A DNA stretch of 64,000 nucleotides from Candidatus Riflebacteria bacterium HGW-Riflebacteria-1 (GTDB lineage: Bacteria > Muiribacteriota > Ozemobacteria > Ozemobacterales > Ozemobacteraceae). The notes under the pieces are model-generated. The model had not been told where the DNA came from, made no database searches, and saw only the letters and a list, made by a program, of their open reading frames with translations. The position numbers were made by a program, and so were the translations under genes. Below, one piece after another: positions 1 to 9,875 of the stretch. The DNA lies in the NCBI GenBank assembly GCA_002839445.1, contig PGYB01000005.1, forward strand, positions 248,001 to 312,000, read 5' to 3'. Within the stretch, counting starts at the first letter, position 1. The number at the start of each line of letters is the position of its first letter.

Positions 1-1277
1 TTGATAGCGGAAGAACGCTGAAAACCGAAGCTACGATAAAGGTTGCTGAATCATTTTTGCGTGAGAACAATCCTGAAGCCGCCAGACTCTGGCTAAGCCG
101 CTTGCGCACCATGCCAGCCCCAGCCGTGTTGCCTGAGAAGCCAGAGGACTGGTTTGCTGCACGTCTGCCGGCCGAATCAGGATCATGGTTGCGATTGCTG
201 TTCAGTTGTTATCAGCTTTCATATTCTGAGCAGATTGTGCCGGGCTGGCGCGGCTCTGGCGATCATGATGCATTGATTCTGAGGCATAAGGATGGTTTGT
301 TTGCTTTCTCGGCCGGGATGGTCATTTCAGCGTTGCAGCAACGTTTTTCGGAAAACGGTTTTGCTGACGTGTCGAGGCTCAGCTTCACAAACGCTGATGA
401 TTCTGACCATCTCCTGGCAAACTCTAACGGGTTGCGCGTCGCATTGCGTAACGAGCTTCCGGCCGCGATTCCTGGTGGCTTTCTTCTGCTTCTGCTGTTG
501 ACTTCAATCGGTATCTCCGGGCTCTTTATTTTTGCACTCCACGAATGGCAACTGCTGCAGAAGGCGCGACTGCTCGACGAAGAAGAGCAATTTTTCAGGC
601 AGACAGCGCATGACCTGAAGACCCCGATTACCATTGTCAGCTTTCTTGCCGAAACACTGGCGCTTAAGCGCTATAAGAACGAAGATCAACAGAATCGTTA
701 CCTCAGTCAACTGCAGGCTGAGACACAAAAAGCCGCCGAACTCTTCGATCGTCTGCTGCTTTCAGTGCGCTTGCGCAAAAGGGCAGTCAGTGCCGATCTG
801 AAAAATGTCATAGTTTGTGATGCGCTTAAGAGCTTGTTGATGCGCTTTAATACACGCATGTCAGGCTGGGAAATCAGCGAACAATATGATGAGGTTGCGC
901 AGATAATGGCTGACCCGGACATGTTTGAGCGCGTGATGATCAACCTGGTTGAAAACGTAATCAGGCACGCCGCTGCGGGCCGGCAGCTTGCTTTGCGTGT
1001 CTGCTCGCACAAAACTGGCGCTGGCGCTGAAATAGCCGTGATGGTAGGCGACCGCGGCAGCACTTTTCCAATCGACATAAAAAACGAAAAGCTCGACCTG
1101 CTTAACAATGGTCTGCCTTATCGCCAGGAGCGCGGCGGCAGTGGCACCGGGCTGTTTCTGGTCAGGCAGATCATGCAGACGCACGGCGGACAATTTCATG
1201 CCACCAGAAGAGATGGCGGCGGAATTTGGATGATTACCACCTGGAGGGCGGCTGATGACGAGAATTCTGGTAATTGA
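1..1277 (+). CDS. Sensor histidine kinase, 5' end outside window
   Basis: Membrane-bound histidine kinase of the HisKA/HATPase class. The reading frame is open back to base 3, so the gene starts before the window. A TTG at 57 sits inside the frame and is unlikely to be the start. One membrane segment lies near bases 475-540. The H box (QTAHDLKTP, His codon at 609) follows, then the N box (INLVENVIRH) and glycine-rich G boxes (GDRGS, GGSGTGLFLV). No recognisable extracytoplasmic domain is visible in the part seen. The last 23 bases overlap the response regulator start, so the two are translationally coupled partners. The kinase should autophosphorylate and pass phosphate to that OmpR-type regulator. 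The signal sensed is unknown. Family call is firm. Confidence 0.93.
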   Translation, partial: DSGRTLKTEATIKVAESFLRENNPEAARLWLSRLRTMPAPAVLPEKPEDWFAARLPAESGSWLRLLFSCYQLSYSEQIVPGWRGSGDHDALILRHKDGLFAFSAGMVISALQQRFSENGFADVSRLSFTNADDSDHLLANSNGLRVALRNELPAAIPGGFLLLLLLTSIGISGLFIFALHEWQLLQKARLLDEEEQFFRQTAHDLKTPITIVSFLAETLALKRYKNEDQQNRYLSQLQAETQKAAELFDRLLLSVRLRKRAVSADLKNVIVCDALKSLLMRFNTRMSGWEISEQYDEVAQIMADPDMFERVMINLVENVIRHAAAGRQLALRVCSHKTGAGAEIAVMVGDRGSTFPIDIKNEKLDLLNNGLPYRQERGGSGTGLFLVRQIMQTHGGQFHATRRDGGGIWMITTWRAADDENSGN

Positions 1278-1929
1278 GGACGAGCAGGTTATTCGCGAAC
1301 TGCTTTGTGACAATCTCGAATTCGATGGTTTTGAACCTGTCGCTGCCGCCAGCCTTGCCGAAGGCGAAGAGGCGCTCAAGCTGAAGCTGCCCGATATGGT
1401 GCTGCTTGACTTGAATCTGCCTGATGGCAATGGTTCTGACCGCCTCAAGGTGTGGCGCGGTGCTGGCATGAGTTTGCCGGTTATTATCTGCACGGTGCGT
1501 GACCGTGAGATCGATATCATCAAGGCCCTCGACGCTGGCGCCGATGATTATATAACCAAGCCGTTCCGGATACGTGAACTGATCGCCAGAGTCAGGGCGG
1601 TTCTGCGTAGAGCGTGCAATGGTAACGAAAGTCGGCCGCCCAGAATCGGTCGCCTCGATGTTGATTTTGCCGCGCGCGTTGCCAGTTGTGCTGAAGAGCG
1701 GGTTAATCTGACGACGACAGAGTGGCAGATGCTTGAATACCTGTGGAACAACAAGAATCAGGTGCTGAGCCGCGAACAGATTATTGATCGCATCTGGGGC
1801 ATCAGCGAGCTGGAAGACAGCCGCGCTGTTGATGTGCATATCGGCCGCCTGCGCCGGAAAATCGAAGCCCACACCGAGCCGGAAACATTGCTGACCGTGC
1901 GCGGTTTTGGTTACACCCTGAAAATATGA
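1255..1929 (+). CDS. OmpR/PhoB-family response regulator
   Basis: A 224-residue DNA-binding response regulator. Residues 1-115 form the receiver, with acidic pocket residues in VIEDE, the phospho-acceptor Asp52 in VLLDLNLPDG, and the conserved Lys in DDYITKPFR. Residues ~130-224 form the OmpR winged helix (EWQMLEYLWNN, VDVHIGRLRRKI, TVRGFGYTL). It overlaps the upstream kinase by 23 bases, so the two form a cognate pair. Immediately after its stop is a direct repeat TTGTTAC-N4-TTGTTAC with an 11-base period, the geometry bound by OmpR/PhoB dimers. That suggests it controls the next gene (2020-3297). Family call certain; target is inferred. Confidence 0.95.
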   Translation: MTRILVIEDEQVIRELLCDNLEFDGFEPVAAASLAEGEEALKLKLPDMVLLDLNLPDGNGSDRLKVWRGAGMSLPVIICTVRDREIDIIKALDAGADDYITKPFRIRELIARVRAVLRRACNGNESRPPRIGRLDVDFAARVASCAEERVNLTTTEWQMLEYLWNNKNQVLSREQIIDRIWGISELEDSRAVDVHIGRLRRKIEAHTEPETLLTVRGFGYTLKI

Positions 1930-1930
1930 A

Positions 1931-1948
1931 TTGTTACCAACTTGTTAC
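1931..1948 (+). promoter_or_regulatory. PhoB-box-like direct repeat, likely operator
   Basis: Two exact copies of TTGTTAC (1931-1937 and 1942-1948) are separated by 4 bases, giving an 11-base period. OmpR/PhoB-family regulators bind such 7-N4-7 direct repeats as head-to-tail dimers. The site begins one base after the stop codon of such a regulator and lies 72 bases upstream of the STN-domain gene. Binding by this regulator is inference. Confidence 0.5.
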
Positions 1949-2019
1949 ATGATCGACATCTGACTGCAACATCAGAACCAGATAATAACGATAGCGAAGA
2001 ACAAAAAAGGAGTTCAACT

Positions 2020-3297
2020 ATGAAGAAACTTATTGCTACCATGTTATTGCTGTCGCTGTTATTGATGTGCCAGTCCCTCGGAGCCCAGGAGACAGAGCTT
2101 GACGGTGCTATTACCCGCTTGTGGTCAACCGGCCCGGATGAGAAAATTGAGCAGGTTCTCATAACTTGCAGCGAAAGTAATGTGCCGGCAGTAGCCACCA
2201 GAGCCAGTTTTCATCTTTCCTGTCTGCGTGCGCTTAAAGACAGCGCCAATGCTGAACCAATTCTGGCGCAGCTCGAAATAGCCGCTCAGAACGAAACAGA
2301 GAAAGCAACCATCAAGACGCTCAGAGAAATGTTGCAGGCTCGCGCTAACAAGCTTCCTGACAGCTTTCAGCAGAAAATTTCACTTGATTTCAAAGATGTT
2401 GATCTGGCTGTCGTGGCGCAAATCATCGCCAAACAATCTAATACCAACATTGTTGTGCATTCAAAGATTAAGAAATTGATTTCGATCACCCTTACTGAAG
2501 CAACCATCGCGCAAGCCCTCGATCTGATCTGTGAAATGACTGACCTGCGCTACGAAAACCGCAACGGCGTTTTTGTGATTTTACCAATGCAGGAAGACAG
2601 TAAAAACTATGTCAAAAGCTCATATCGTTTGTCGTCGCTTTCACCGACCAAAGCGATCAAACTTCTGGAATTGCATGCCAGTCCGGAAACCGGTGGCAAT
2701 GCGCCGGCCAACTTTGCCGATAACTCCGGCAAAACTGAGCCAGATTTGCCGCCCGGCGTTACCACCAAAGTTGATGATAACAAGATAATTTTTGAAGGCG
2801 AGCCTGAGGCCGTTGCCAGATATCGTAGTTTTATTGAAAGCGCGGATTTAAAAGATCGTGCCCACAAGATATCGTTCAGAGTCTGGCAGCTTAATCCGGG
2901 TTCTTCACTCGACATCGCGGCATTTGCCGCTCTCGATGAAAATGAGCGCGGCAAGGTGGCAAAAATAGTCTCAGCACCGGCGATAATTGCCCTTCCCAAT
3001 AAACAGTCCAGGATCGCAGTCGACAACGCTGACAGCGAAAAAACCGATCCCCCGAAAGAGTCACTTGATTATTCTATTTCCTGCAGGTTCAATGATACCG
3101 ATTCGCCGGATCATCTTAGCATCAGCTTTGAAATCCAGGTTTACGGCACTTCTGTCATTCATGGCAAGCCTCTTAAGACTACCAAAGCTTACAACACCAG
3201 AATAAAAGTTAAACGCAATGAATGGGTAATGTTGCCCTTCTATCAGGGCGCAAACCTGGTTTATCTCGAAACACAGGCGACCAGTCATACCGACTAA
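2020..3297 (+). CDS. Exported STN-domain, secretin-like protein without a full barrel
   Basis: A 425-residue protein with a signal peptide (MKKLIATMLLLSLLLMCQSL, cleaved near GAQ). The start at 2020 is chosen because AAAAAAGGAG lies just upstream and the signal peptide begins there; the frame is open further upstream. Residues ~100-185 look like a secretin/TonB short N-terminal (STN) domain (DFKDVDLAVVAQIIAKQSN, VHSKIKKLISITL). A ring-building-motif-like segment follows (KAIKLLEL...DDNKIIFEGEPEAV). The C-terminal part resembles the start of a secretin core (VSAPAIIALPNKQSRIAV), but the protein is too short for a complete secretin barrel. It may be a secretin-associated or degenerate secretin-type envelope protein. 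It follows the two-component pair and probably belongs to its regulon. Confidence 0.7.
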   Translation: MKKLIATMLLLSLLLMCQSLGAQETELDGAITRLWSTGPDEKIEQVLITCSESNVPAVATRASFHLSCLRALKDSANAEPILAQLEIAAQNETEKATIKTLREMLQARANKLPDSFQQKISLDFKDVDLAVVAQIIAKQSNTNIVVHSKIKKLISITLTEATIAQALDLICEMTDLRYENRNGVFVILPMQEDSKNYVKSSYRLSSLSPTKAIKLLELHASPETGGNAPANFADNSGKTEPDLPPGVTTKVDDNKIIFEGEPEAVARYRSFIESADLKDRAHKISFRVWQLNPGSSLDIAAFAALDENERGKVAKIVSAPAIIALPNKQSRIAVDNADSEKTDPPKESLDYSISCRFNDTDSPDHLSISFEIQVYGTSVIHGKPLKTTKAYNTRIKVKRNEWVMLPFYQGANLVYLETQATSHTD

Positions 3298-3316
3298 CTG
3301 TTGTTGAATTAATCGT

Positions 3317-5908
3317 CTAATCCGAGATTTTCCTGACATCATCTGTTTTGTCAGGAAAATCTTTGGTCGCATCTTTGCCAAGGATTTTGGCAAGTATCTG
3401 GCTTAACTCTGCCATTCTGAATGGTTTGCGTAAAAAACCGCAAATACCCATATTTTTCATTTCTGCCAGCTCCTCTTCTTTTGCAAAGCCAGATGCCACA
3501 AGGACAAGGCAGTTCGGTTTCCGCTTTTTCAGTCTGATCAGTGCCTCTTTGCCACTCATAACTGGCATAATCATATCGAGAATCACCAGTGCAATTTCGT
3601 CTGCCTCTTTTTCGAAAATTTCTACTGCTTCGCGGCCATCAGCTGCGATAATGGCCTCATAGCCAAGCGTCTCAAGTATCGTCTGGCCAACTGACCTCAA
3701 AAAAGCTTCGTCATCTACGAGCAGAATTTTTCCTGAGCCGAGGATAAGTTTTTGTTCGTCTGCCGGTTTAACGCTTGCATGTTCAGCAAGCGGTAAATAG
3801 ATGTGAAAAACTGTGCCGACACCGACTTCACTGTAAACATTTATGGCACCGCCATGGTCTTTAATCGCGCCATAAGCCATGGCCAAACCAAGACCAGTGC
3901 CCTTACCCAGTTCTTTTGTAGAAAAAAATGGCTCAAAGATTCTTTTCTGGATCTCCACCGGCATGCCGCAACCATTATCTCTGACTTCAATTTCAACAAA
4001 GCTGCCAGGCTTCAGATCAAAAGGGCTCTTTTGGCAGTAGCTGCTGTCAAGGGAGATATTTTGCATCAGGAAACTCAAGTTTCCGCCATCGGGCATTGCG
4101 TGACTGGCGTTAATACCAAGATTCATAAAAACACTTTGCAGCAGAGACCCGTCGCCAACTACAATGCTTGAATCAGCCATGTTTTTATAGTCAAGAGAGA
4201 TGTTGCGGTTGAGAGTTCTCTTGAAAATCTCAATTGAATCTGCAATTACTTTGGAAACATCAACAGGATTATTGTCTTTTCCCCTTTTGCGGGCAAAAGT
4301 CAGTAATTTTTTGGTAAGATCTGCGGCTTTGTTTGAAGCGGTTAAGATCATTTCAAGAAGTGTGTCATGCTTTTGAGGACTCACATCTGGTCTCTTAAGA
4401 AGCTCGGCAGCACCCATGATTCCAGCTAGAACATTATTGAAGTCATGAGCAACCCCGCCGGCAAGCTGCCCGAACGCATCCATTTTCTGCGACTGCAACA
4501 ATTGTTCCTGCAGCTTTTGCTTCTCCTGTTCGGCTTTTTTATAACTCGTAATATCGCGCCATGTCATGTGAAGCATGGGACTGCCAACTATAGCAACAGG
4601 CATCAGGGCCATATCTACGAAAAAAGTCGATCCGTCGGCCTTTTTAAAAAGCCATTCAAATCGGCTGTAGCCCTCTTCAACAGCCTGTTGCATCTTGTGG
4701 CTCATTTTCTCTGACGATAGAAGTCCATCAGGCTGAAGATCTGGCGCAATATCTGTTGTAGTTAATCCTAGAAGCTGCTCTTTGGCTGTCATGCCGATAA
4801 GATTCAATGTTGCCCGGTTACACTCAACAAAATGCCCTTCTTTAAGGAGTAGAATCGCATCCGAAGAGTTTTCAAACAGGCGTCGAAAGGTTTCTTCGCT
4901 CTCTTTAAGACGATTTTCGGCGATATGTCTTTCTGTGTTATCCCTGAAAAATGAGCAGATCAAGGAGTTTTTTCCATTTCCGTTTCTGGCAATCGGAAAC
5001 TTGCTGATCTGCCAGAAAGTCGGCTTATCATGGTCATTCGAGATTTCGAGCTCTGTTTCAACATAGCCATCGCTGGCAAAACTTGTCTTTTCGAGGTCAT
5101 TGAGCTTTTCGGCCAGACCTGGTTCGCTACGAGATGAATTCAATTTGTTTACCGTCTTTGCCTGCCCGGCTTCTGGAAACAGGCTTGCAGTTTCTCTGCT
5201 CGCCATGGCAATGCTTCCGTCTGCCTTACTTATAACCAGGCCCATTGGAGCGTGATCAAGAATTCCCTGCAGCTGGTCTGCAAGATATCTGACGCTCCTG
5301 CCAAAATATCTGCTCAGCTTGTAAGCCAGCAATATTGAAATACATGTCAGAATCGCAATCAAAACCAGCAGTTTTGAAAAATTGTCATTCTGGCGTTTGT
5401 GAAGATCGGTAAAATCTATACCAATTCTGACAGTTCCCATTATGTCATCATCAATCCCGCCCCGAAATGGAATGATAACTTCGTTAATGGTGAGATCATT
5501 CAGCCTTTTCCCGGTTACAAAAGGTGCTTGTCTCGACAGACATTGGCGATTTTCTTCCTGGGCCAAAGTCTGGATCATCTTATCATTTCTGGTATGATCG
5601 CTATGAGCAAACACTTTGTTATCAAGACTTTCCACAGAGATGTAAGCCAGTTCACTTACTTTTGAAATTAGTTCTGTGACCAGTTTTCTGGTATGAAATT
5701 TGCCAGAAAAGCTTATGCGATTGATTGATTCGCTTATGGTAACGGCTATTGCGATCGAAAGTCGGTCATTGTAGTCATTTTGCAGACGATTAAATAGATG
5801 ATTCGATGCAACAAGCACGATCATCATTAAAACAAGGAGAATGAAGCCCATGAAAGCAGCCAGTGTCTTGTCAACCGCCTCCAGCTTGTAACTTCCATTC
5901 TCTCCCAA
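3317..5908 (-). CDS. Hybrid histidine kinase (sensor-PAS-PAS-HisKA-HATPase-REC)
   Basis: An 863-residue membrane hybrid kinase. The start is a TTG with GGGGAA about 9 bases upstream. Order: TM helix ~15-35; extracytoplasmic sensor ~36-172, probably Cache/PAS-like; TM helix ~175-195; PAS ~215-320 ([19 protein letters not shown]); PAS ~335-455 with a PAC tail ([11 protein letters not shown]); HisKA with His488 in [13 protein letters not shown]; HATPase ([23 protein letters not shown]); C-terminal receiver ([27 protein letters not shown]). The HDFNN H box is typical of kinases carrying their own receiver. It lies 58 bases downstream of a periplasmic sugar-binding protein gene on the same strand and probably reads that protein, as LuxQ reads LuxP. 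No cognate output regulator is adjacent. Confidence 0.93.
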   Translation of the reverse strand: MGENGSYKLEAVDKTLAAFMGFILLVLMMIVLVASNHLFNRLQNDYNDRLSIAIAVTISESINRISFSGKFHTRKLVTELISKVSELAYISVESLDNKVFAHSDHTRNDKMIQTLAQEENRQCLSRQAPFVTGKRLNDLTINEVIIPFRGGIDDDIMGTVRIGIDFTDLHKRQNDNFSKLLVLIAILTCISILLAYKLSRYFGRSVRYLADQLQGILDHAPMGLVISKADGSIAMASRETASLFPEAGQAKTVNKLNSSRSEPGLAEKLNDLEKTSFASDGYVETELEISNDHDKPTFWQISKFPIARNGNGKNSLICSFFRDNTERHIAENRLKESEETFRRLFENSSDAILLLKEGHFVECNRATLNLIGMTAKEQLLGLTTTDIAPDLQPDGLLSSEKMSHKMQQAVEEGYSRFEWLFKKADGSTFFVDMALMPVAIVGSPMLHMTWRDITSYKKAEQEKQKLQEQLLQSQKMDAFGQLAGGVAHDFNNVLAGIMGAAELLKRPDVSPQKHDTLLEMILTASNKAADLTKKLLTFARKRGKDNNPVDVSKVIADSIEIFKRTLNRNISLDYKNMADSSIVVGDGSLLQSVFMNLGINASHAMPDGGNLSFLMQNISLDSSYCQKSPFDLKPGSFVEIEVRDNGCGMPVEIQKRIFEPFFSTKELGKGTGLGLAMAYGAIKDHGGAINVYSEVGVGTVFHIYLPLAEHASVKPADEQKLILGSGKILLVDDEAFLRSVGQTILETLGYEAIIAADGREAVEIFEKEADEIALVILDMIMPVMSGKEALIRLKKRKPNCLVLVASGFAKEEELAEMKNMGICGFLRKPFRMAELSQILAKILGKDATKDFPDKTDDVRKISD
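3325..3362. terminator. Perfect 14-bp inverted repeat between convergent genes
   Basis: AGATTTTCCTGACA (3325-3338) and its exact complement (3349-3362) flank a 10-base loop. The hairpin lies 27 bases past the STN gene stop and inside the last codons of the convergent histidine kinase gene. There is no strong T-run on either strand, so termination is plausible but not proven. Confidence 0.45.
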
Positions 5909-5966
5909 GCTAAGTTCCCCCTGATTCTGTCTGAATAAATCTACTTATCTCAAACTCTCTGGCGAC

Positions 5967-7037
5967 TCACTCTTTCACTACAATCAGATTGCCTGACCAG
6001 TTGTCGCCGAGAGATTCCCAGCTTTTCTCAATGACCAGTGGAATCGGGCCGGTCCACCCTGGATATTGCGAGAGCGTTTCGCGGGTAATCGGAAAAACGG
6101 GTAATTGCGCATGATATGGCACTTTTTTTCCAAGCAATATGTTGTAGCCGGTCTGCATGGCTTCTTCGCCAAGAGGCCCACAGAATTGCGCAGAATCAAT
6201 TACCGTGATTTTTCCTTCTCTGATGTTCTCTATTGATTTCGGGTCGCCATCAATTGTTGCGTGCAGCACTTCTGTGCGCCCGGCCTTAAACAAAGCTTCT
6301 GCAATGGCCAGACCACCACCGTCATTGACTGTAAAAACAACGTCGAAACTGTCAGGCTGAGGAAAATCCTTAAGGATTCTTTCAGCAGCCAGTTTGCCGG
6401 AGACAGGCTCAACAGCCTGATAGGTTTGAAGAATCTGGTAGTCAATCTCTGCTTTTGACAGGGCATCAAGAAAACCGTTCAGTCTCTCCACTGTTGAAGA
6501 TACATGCGGGTAGTCAACCAGGATCAGTCGCATTTTTCTTTCTTTTGAAAAAAGCGATGCAATATACTCGCCGTCTAACCACCCAGCCTGGTAATTGTGC
6601 GAGGTTCGATAAGCTGTGAGTTTGCCAGAACTGATATACTGATCATAGGCAACGACCGGAATGTTCTCTCTATTGGCTCGCTGAAGGCCTTCAGAAAGCG
6701 CAACATTATCTGTGGGCTGGACAATCAACAGATCTACTTTCAGATCGATCAATTCGTTCATCTGTCCGATTTGATTGATAATTCCGGCCTCACCATCACC
6801 GGCAATGCGCCAGATCAGTTCAACAGTTCTGGTTCCTGAGGCTGCTGCCACTCTGTTGATCTGTTCGGCCTTTGCCTCAAGTCCAGTTCGCATAGCAACC
6901 TGTCCGGGAATATTCATTGACCAGTAAAGTACGCCGACACGATACGGAGCGAGTTGTTTAGCTGAAATAAGCCCATAACAACAGGAAAGAAAAATGACCA
7001 GAAGGATTGGTACAACAGTCTGCCATGTTTTTTTCAT
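5967..7037 (-). CDS. Periplasmic sugar-type binding protein (Peripla_BP_4 / LuxP-RbsB-like)
   Basis: A 356-residue exported binding protein. The ATG at 7037 is preceded by GAGGTG and starts a signal peptide (MKKTWQTVVPILLVIFLSCC); an upstream in-frame TTG is less likely. The mature part follows the type I periplasmic-binding fold used for ribose and autoinducer-2: YRVGVLYWSMNIPG, a NELIDLKVDLLIVQPTDN loop, PVVAYDQYISSG, and DVVFTVNDGGGLAIAEALF. No ABC ATPase or permease is nearby. The next gene on the strand is a hybrid histidine kinase 58 bases away. It is therefore probably a ligand receptor for signalling rather than for uptake. The ligand cannot be read from sequence; sugars or AI-2-like molecules are possible. 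Confidence 0.85.
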   Translation of the reverse strand: MKKTWQTVVPILLVIFLSCCYGLISAKQLAPYRVGVLYWSMNIPGQVAMRTGLEAKAEQINRVAAASGTRTVELIWRIAGDGEAGIINQIGQMNELIDLKVDLLIVQPTDNVALSEGLQRANRENIPVVAYDQYISSGKLTAYRTSHNYQAGWLDGEYIASLFSKERKMRLILVDYPHVSSTVERLNGFLDALSKAEIDYQILQTYQAVEPVSGKLAAERILKDFPQPDSFDVVFTVNDGGGLAIAEALFKAGRTEVLHATIDGDPKSIENIREGKITVIDSAQFCGPLGEEAMQTGYNILLGKKVPYHAQLPVFPITRETLSQYPGWTGPIPLVIEKSWESLGDNWSGNLIVVKE

Positions 7038-7319
7038 CCGGCACCTCAAGCCTCATAAAACAACCTATTACAAAGCTTTATATTATCTACATTACAATTC
7101 TACCACAAAATTTGCGGGCCAATGAATTTGGACTGCCGGATCAACATCTTAAAATAAAGAATGGGGTGTGGCAGTATGACCTGGGCTCTCGTCCGAAGCT
7201 TGAACTCGCAAGTTCATTGCAAATTATTCTTAACGTTATATACCATCTTTCGGGTAGAAGTTACTTTGCCGGTTTGTTAAAATAGCTGTGCAAAGTCTAT
7301 TTTTATTGGAGAGAAAAAC

Positions 7320-9875
7320 ATGGCTGCAGTGGCGGGTTCTGAAAGAGTAGAGATTTTTGCGCCGCTTTCCGGTTATATTCTGCCTCTCGAAATGGTGCCC
7401 GACCCGGTTTTTGCGCAAAAACTTGTTGGCGACGGCGTTTCGATTGATCCGACCAGTAATATCCTGACAGCACCAGTTGGTGGCGAGATCATTCAACTGC
7501 ACGCCGCCGCGCACGCTTTGACCATTAAAACTGCTGGCGGCGCTGAAATTCTCGTTCACATTGGTCTCGACACCGTCAAGCTTGGCGGCAAAGGCTTCGA
7601 AGCCCTGGTTCACAAAGGCGACAGCGTAACTGTTGGTCAGCCTCTGATAAAGTTTAACGCTGATTTTGTCGCTACCAATGCCCGCAGTCTGCTGACTCAG
7701 ATTCTCGTTGCCAACATGGAAGCAGTGCAGAACATCAAACGCGAGACAGGCGTAGTCGAAGAAGGCACCGATGTGATTTTTTCATTTGAGCCGGTCAAAG
7801 TGTCAGCTGCAACAGTTGCTGCCGTCTCTGCCGCTTCTCAGCGAGTTGTGTCTGAAACGATCGTTATTGTTAACCCTGCAGGACTCCACGCCAGGCCGGC
7901 TTCTGTTCTTGCCGGGCTGGCACGACAGTTTAATTGTGAACTGCACATACAAATGGGCGACAAAAGCGCTAATGCCCGTAGCGTTTCAGCCCTGATGGCT
8001 CTTGAAGTTGCGAAAGACAACAAGGTTGTGCTGGTCGCAACCGGCGAAGATGCTGAAAAAGCTGTCGAACATATTGCACCACGTCTGGCTGAAGGGCTCG
8101 GCGAGAACCTCGAAGCCGCCGCTGCCGAACTGACAGAAGAATACGTAAAAGCTGAGACAACCAGAGCCGGGCAAATGGCCGGAATTGGCGCTTCGCGTGG
8201 TGTTGCCATCGGTAAGGTGCTCAAGCTTCGCAGTGAAAAGTATGAGATTCCCGAGGCCGGCCGCGGCCACAAATACGAACAGTCAGAATTCACCAACGCG
8301 GCTAAACGTGCAACTCTGCAGCTATCTTCTTTGCAGGACAAACTCAAGCGCGCTGGCAACCCTGAGCGCGCCGCAATTTTCGTGGCTCACGCAGAGCTTC
8401 TCGACGACCCGGAACTGATGGAACTCGTCGAACGCGGCATAATGACCGGCAAAAGCGCTGCTTTTGCCTGGCACGCTGCTTTTACAACGCATGCTGCCAG
8501 ACTGCAGGGCCTCAACAACCAGTTGCTGGCTGCGCGCGCCAACGATCTAAAAGATCTTGGTTACCGGGTTCTGCGCGTGTTGCTGTCAATCGAAGAAAAA
8601 AACTACAGTCTCGCTGACAAGCAGGTAATCGTCGCAGAAGACCTTACGCCATCTAACATTGTCAATATCGACAAGGATCTTGTTGTTGCCTGCTGCACCG
8701 TTTCAGGCGGCGCGACATCGCATGTTGCCATTCTTGCAAGATCTATGGGGTTGCCGGCAATTGTTGGTCTCGACCCGGCTGCGCTTGAGCTCGAAGACGG
8801 CACCCTGGTTGTCGTCGATGGCAATCGTGGCATTCTAACTGTTGAGCCAGATGATAACGAAGTAAAGATCGTCGAAAACACCATGCAGCAGGAAGAAAAG
8901 ACCCGCGACGAAGAAAAATCGCATGCTGCAGAAACAGCTGTTACCACTGATGGCGTTGAGATTCGAGTTGTTGCCAATCTTGGCGACGTCGGTTCGGCTG
9001 ATCAGGCTGTAGAACTTGGCGCCGAAGGTGTCGGGTTGCTGCGTTCCGAATTTTTGTTCATGAATCGCGCGGTTGCCCCTTCTGAAGATGAGCAGTATAC
9101 GGCATATCTCGCTGTTGCCGCCAGAATGGGGAAAGAGCGGCCGATAATCATCAGAACGCTTGATGTCGGCGGCGACAAGCCGCTTCCTTACCTGCCGATC
9201 CCGCAGGAAGAAAACCCCTTTCTCGGTGAGCGCGGAATCAGAGTTTGCCTTAACCGCCCCGAAATTTTTATAACCCAGCTGCGCGCCATTTTGCGGGTTG
9301 CGCAGGAATACGATATCAGAGTGATGTTTCCGATGATTGCCGACATCGAAGAATGGCGCCAGGCACGCAAGATTTTGCACGAAACCGCTGCCAGCATGAA
9401 ACTGCCGATGATCAAGACCGGCATCATGATTGAGGTGCCGTCTGCGGCTATGCTCGCTGACAACTTTGCCGCTGAGACCGACTTTTTCTCGATCGGCACC
9501 AATGATTTGAGCCAGTATGTTCTGGCCATGGATCGCGGTCATCCGAAAATGGCCGGCAAGATCGATGCGATGCACCCGTCGATTTTGCGAATGATGAGCA
9601 TCGTGGCCGAAGCCGGGCGCAAACATAAAATTGAAGTTGGTGTCTGCGGCGGTCTGGCCAGCGATATCGAAGGTATCGCCGCGCTGATCGGACTAGGTAT
9701 TAACAAATTGAGTGTCGATATTCCGGTAATTGCCACGGTTAAAGCGGCTGTGCGCCGGCTGTCGGCCAGTAAGTGTGCCGAACTGGTGCGCGAAGCGATA
9801 AGAATGAGCGATGCCAGAACCGTGCGCCAGGCCTTTAAAAAGCTCATGGAAAGTGGACGAGGTGAACAGAAATGA
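7320..9875 (+). CDS. Fused PTS EIIA(Glc)-HPr-Enzyme I
   Basis: An 851-residue soluble phosphotransferase carrying all general PTS steps plus a sugar-specific EIIA. Residues 1-130 are EIIA of the Glc family, with active His80 ([11 protein letters not shown]) and its partner His65 (AAHALTI). Residues ~178-265 are HPr, with His190 ([11 protein letters not shown]) and a Ser-46-like serine in [11 protein letters not shown]. Residues ~288-851 are Enzyme I, with phospho-His468 ([15 protein letters not shown]), the PEP-binding part ([10 protein letters not shown]) and [10 protein letters not shown]. This domain order resembles Pseudomonas NagF. GGAG lies upstream of the ATG. The stop overlaps the EIIC-EIIB gene by 4 bases. 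Phosphate would flow PEP > EI > HPr > EIIA > EIIB > sugar. Confidence 0.97.
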   Translation: MAAVAGSERVEIFAPLSGYILPLEMVPDPVFAQKLVGDGVSIDPTSNILTAPVGGEIIQLHAAAHALTIKTAGGAEILVHIGLDTVKLGGKGFEALVHKGDSVTVGQPLIKFNADFVATNARSLLTQILVANMEAVQNIKRETGVVEEGTDVIFSFEPVKVSAATVAAVSAASQRVVSETIVIVNPAGLHARPASVLAGLARQFNCELHIQMGDKSANARSVSALMALEVAKDNKVVLVATGEDAEKAVEHIAPRLAEGLGENLEAAAAELTEEYVKAETTRAGQMAGIGASRGVAIGKVLKLRSEKYEIPEAGRGHKYEQSEFTNAAKRATLQLSSLQDKLKRAGNPERAAIFVAHAELLDDPELMELVERGIMTGKSAAFAWHAAFTTHAARLQGLNNQLLAARANDLKDLGYRVLRVLLSIEEKNYSLADKQVIVAEDLTPSNIVNIDKDLVVACCTVSGGATSHVAILARSMGLPAIVGLDPAALELEDGTLVVVDGNRGILTVEPDDNEVKIVENTMQQEEKTRDEEKSHAAETAVTTDGVEIRVVANLGDVGSADQAVELGAEGVGLLRSEFLFMNRAVAPSEDEQYTAYLAVAARMGKERPIIIRTLDVGGDKPLPYLPIPQEENPFLGERGIRVCLNRPEIFITQLRAILRVAQEYDIRVMFPMIADIEEWRQARKILHETAASMKLPMIKTGIMIEVPSAAMLADNFAAETDFFSIGTNDLSQYVLAMDRGHPKMAGKIDAMHPSILRMMSIVAEAGRKHKIEVGVCGGLASDIEGIAALIGLGINKLSVDIPVIATVKAAVRRLSASKCAELVREAIRMSDARTVRQAFKKLMESGRGEQK

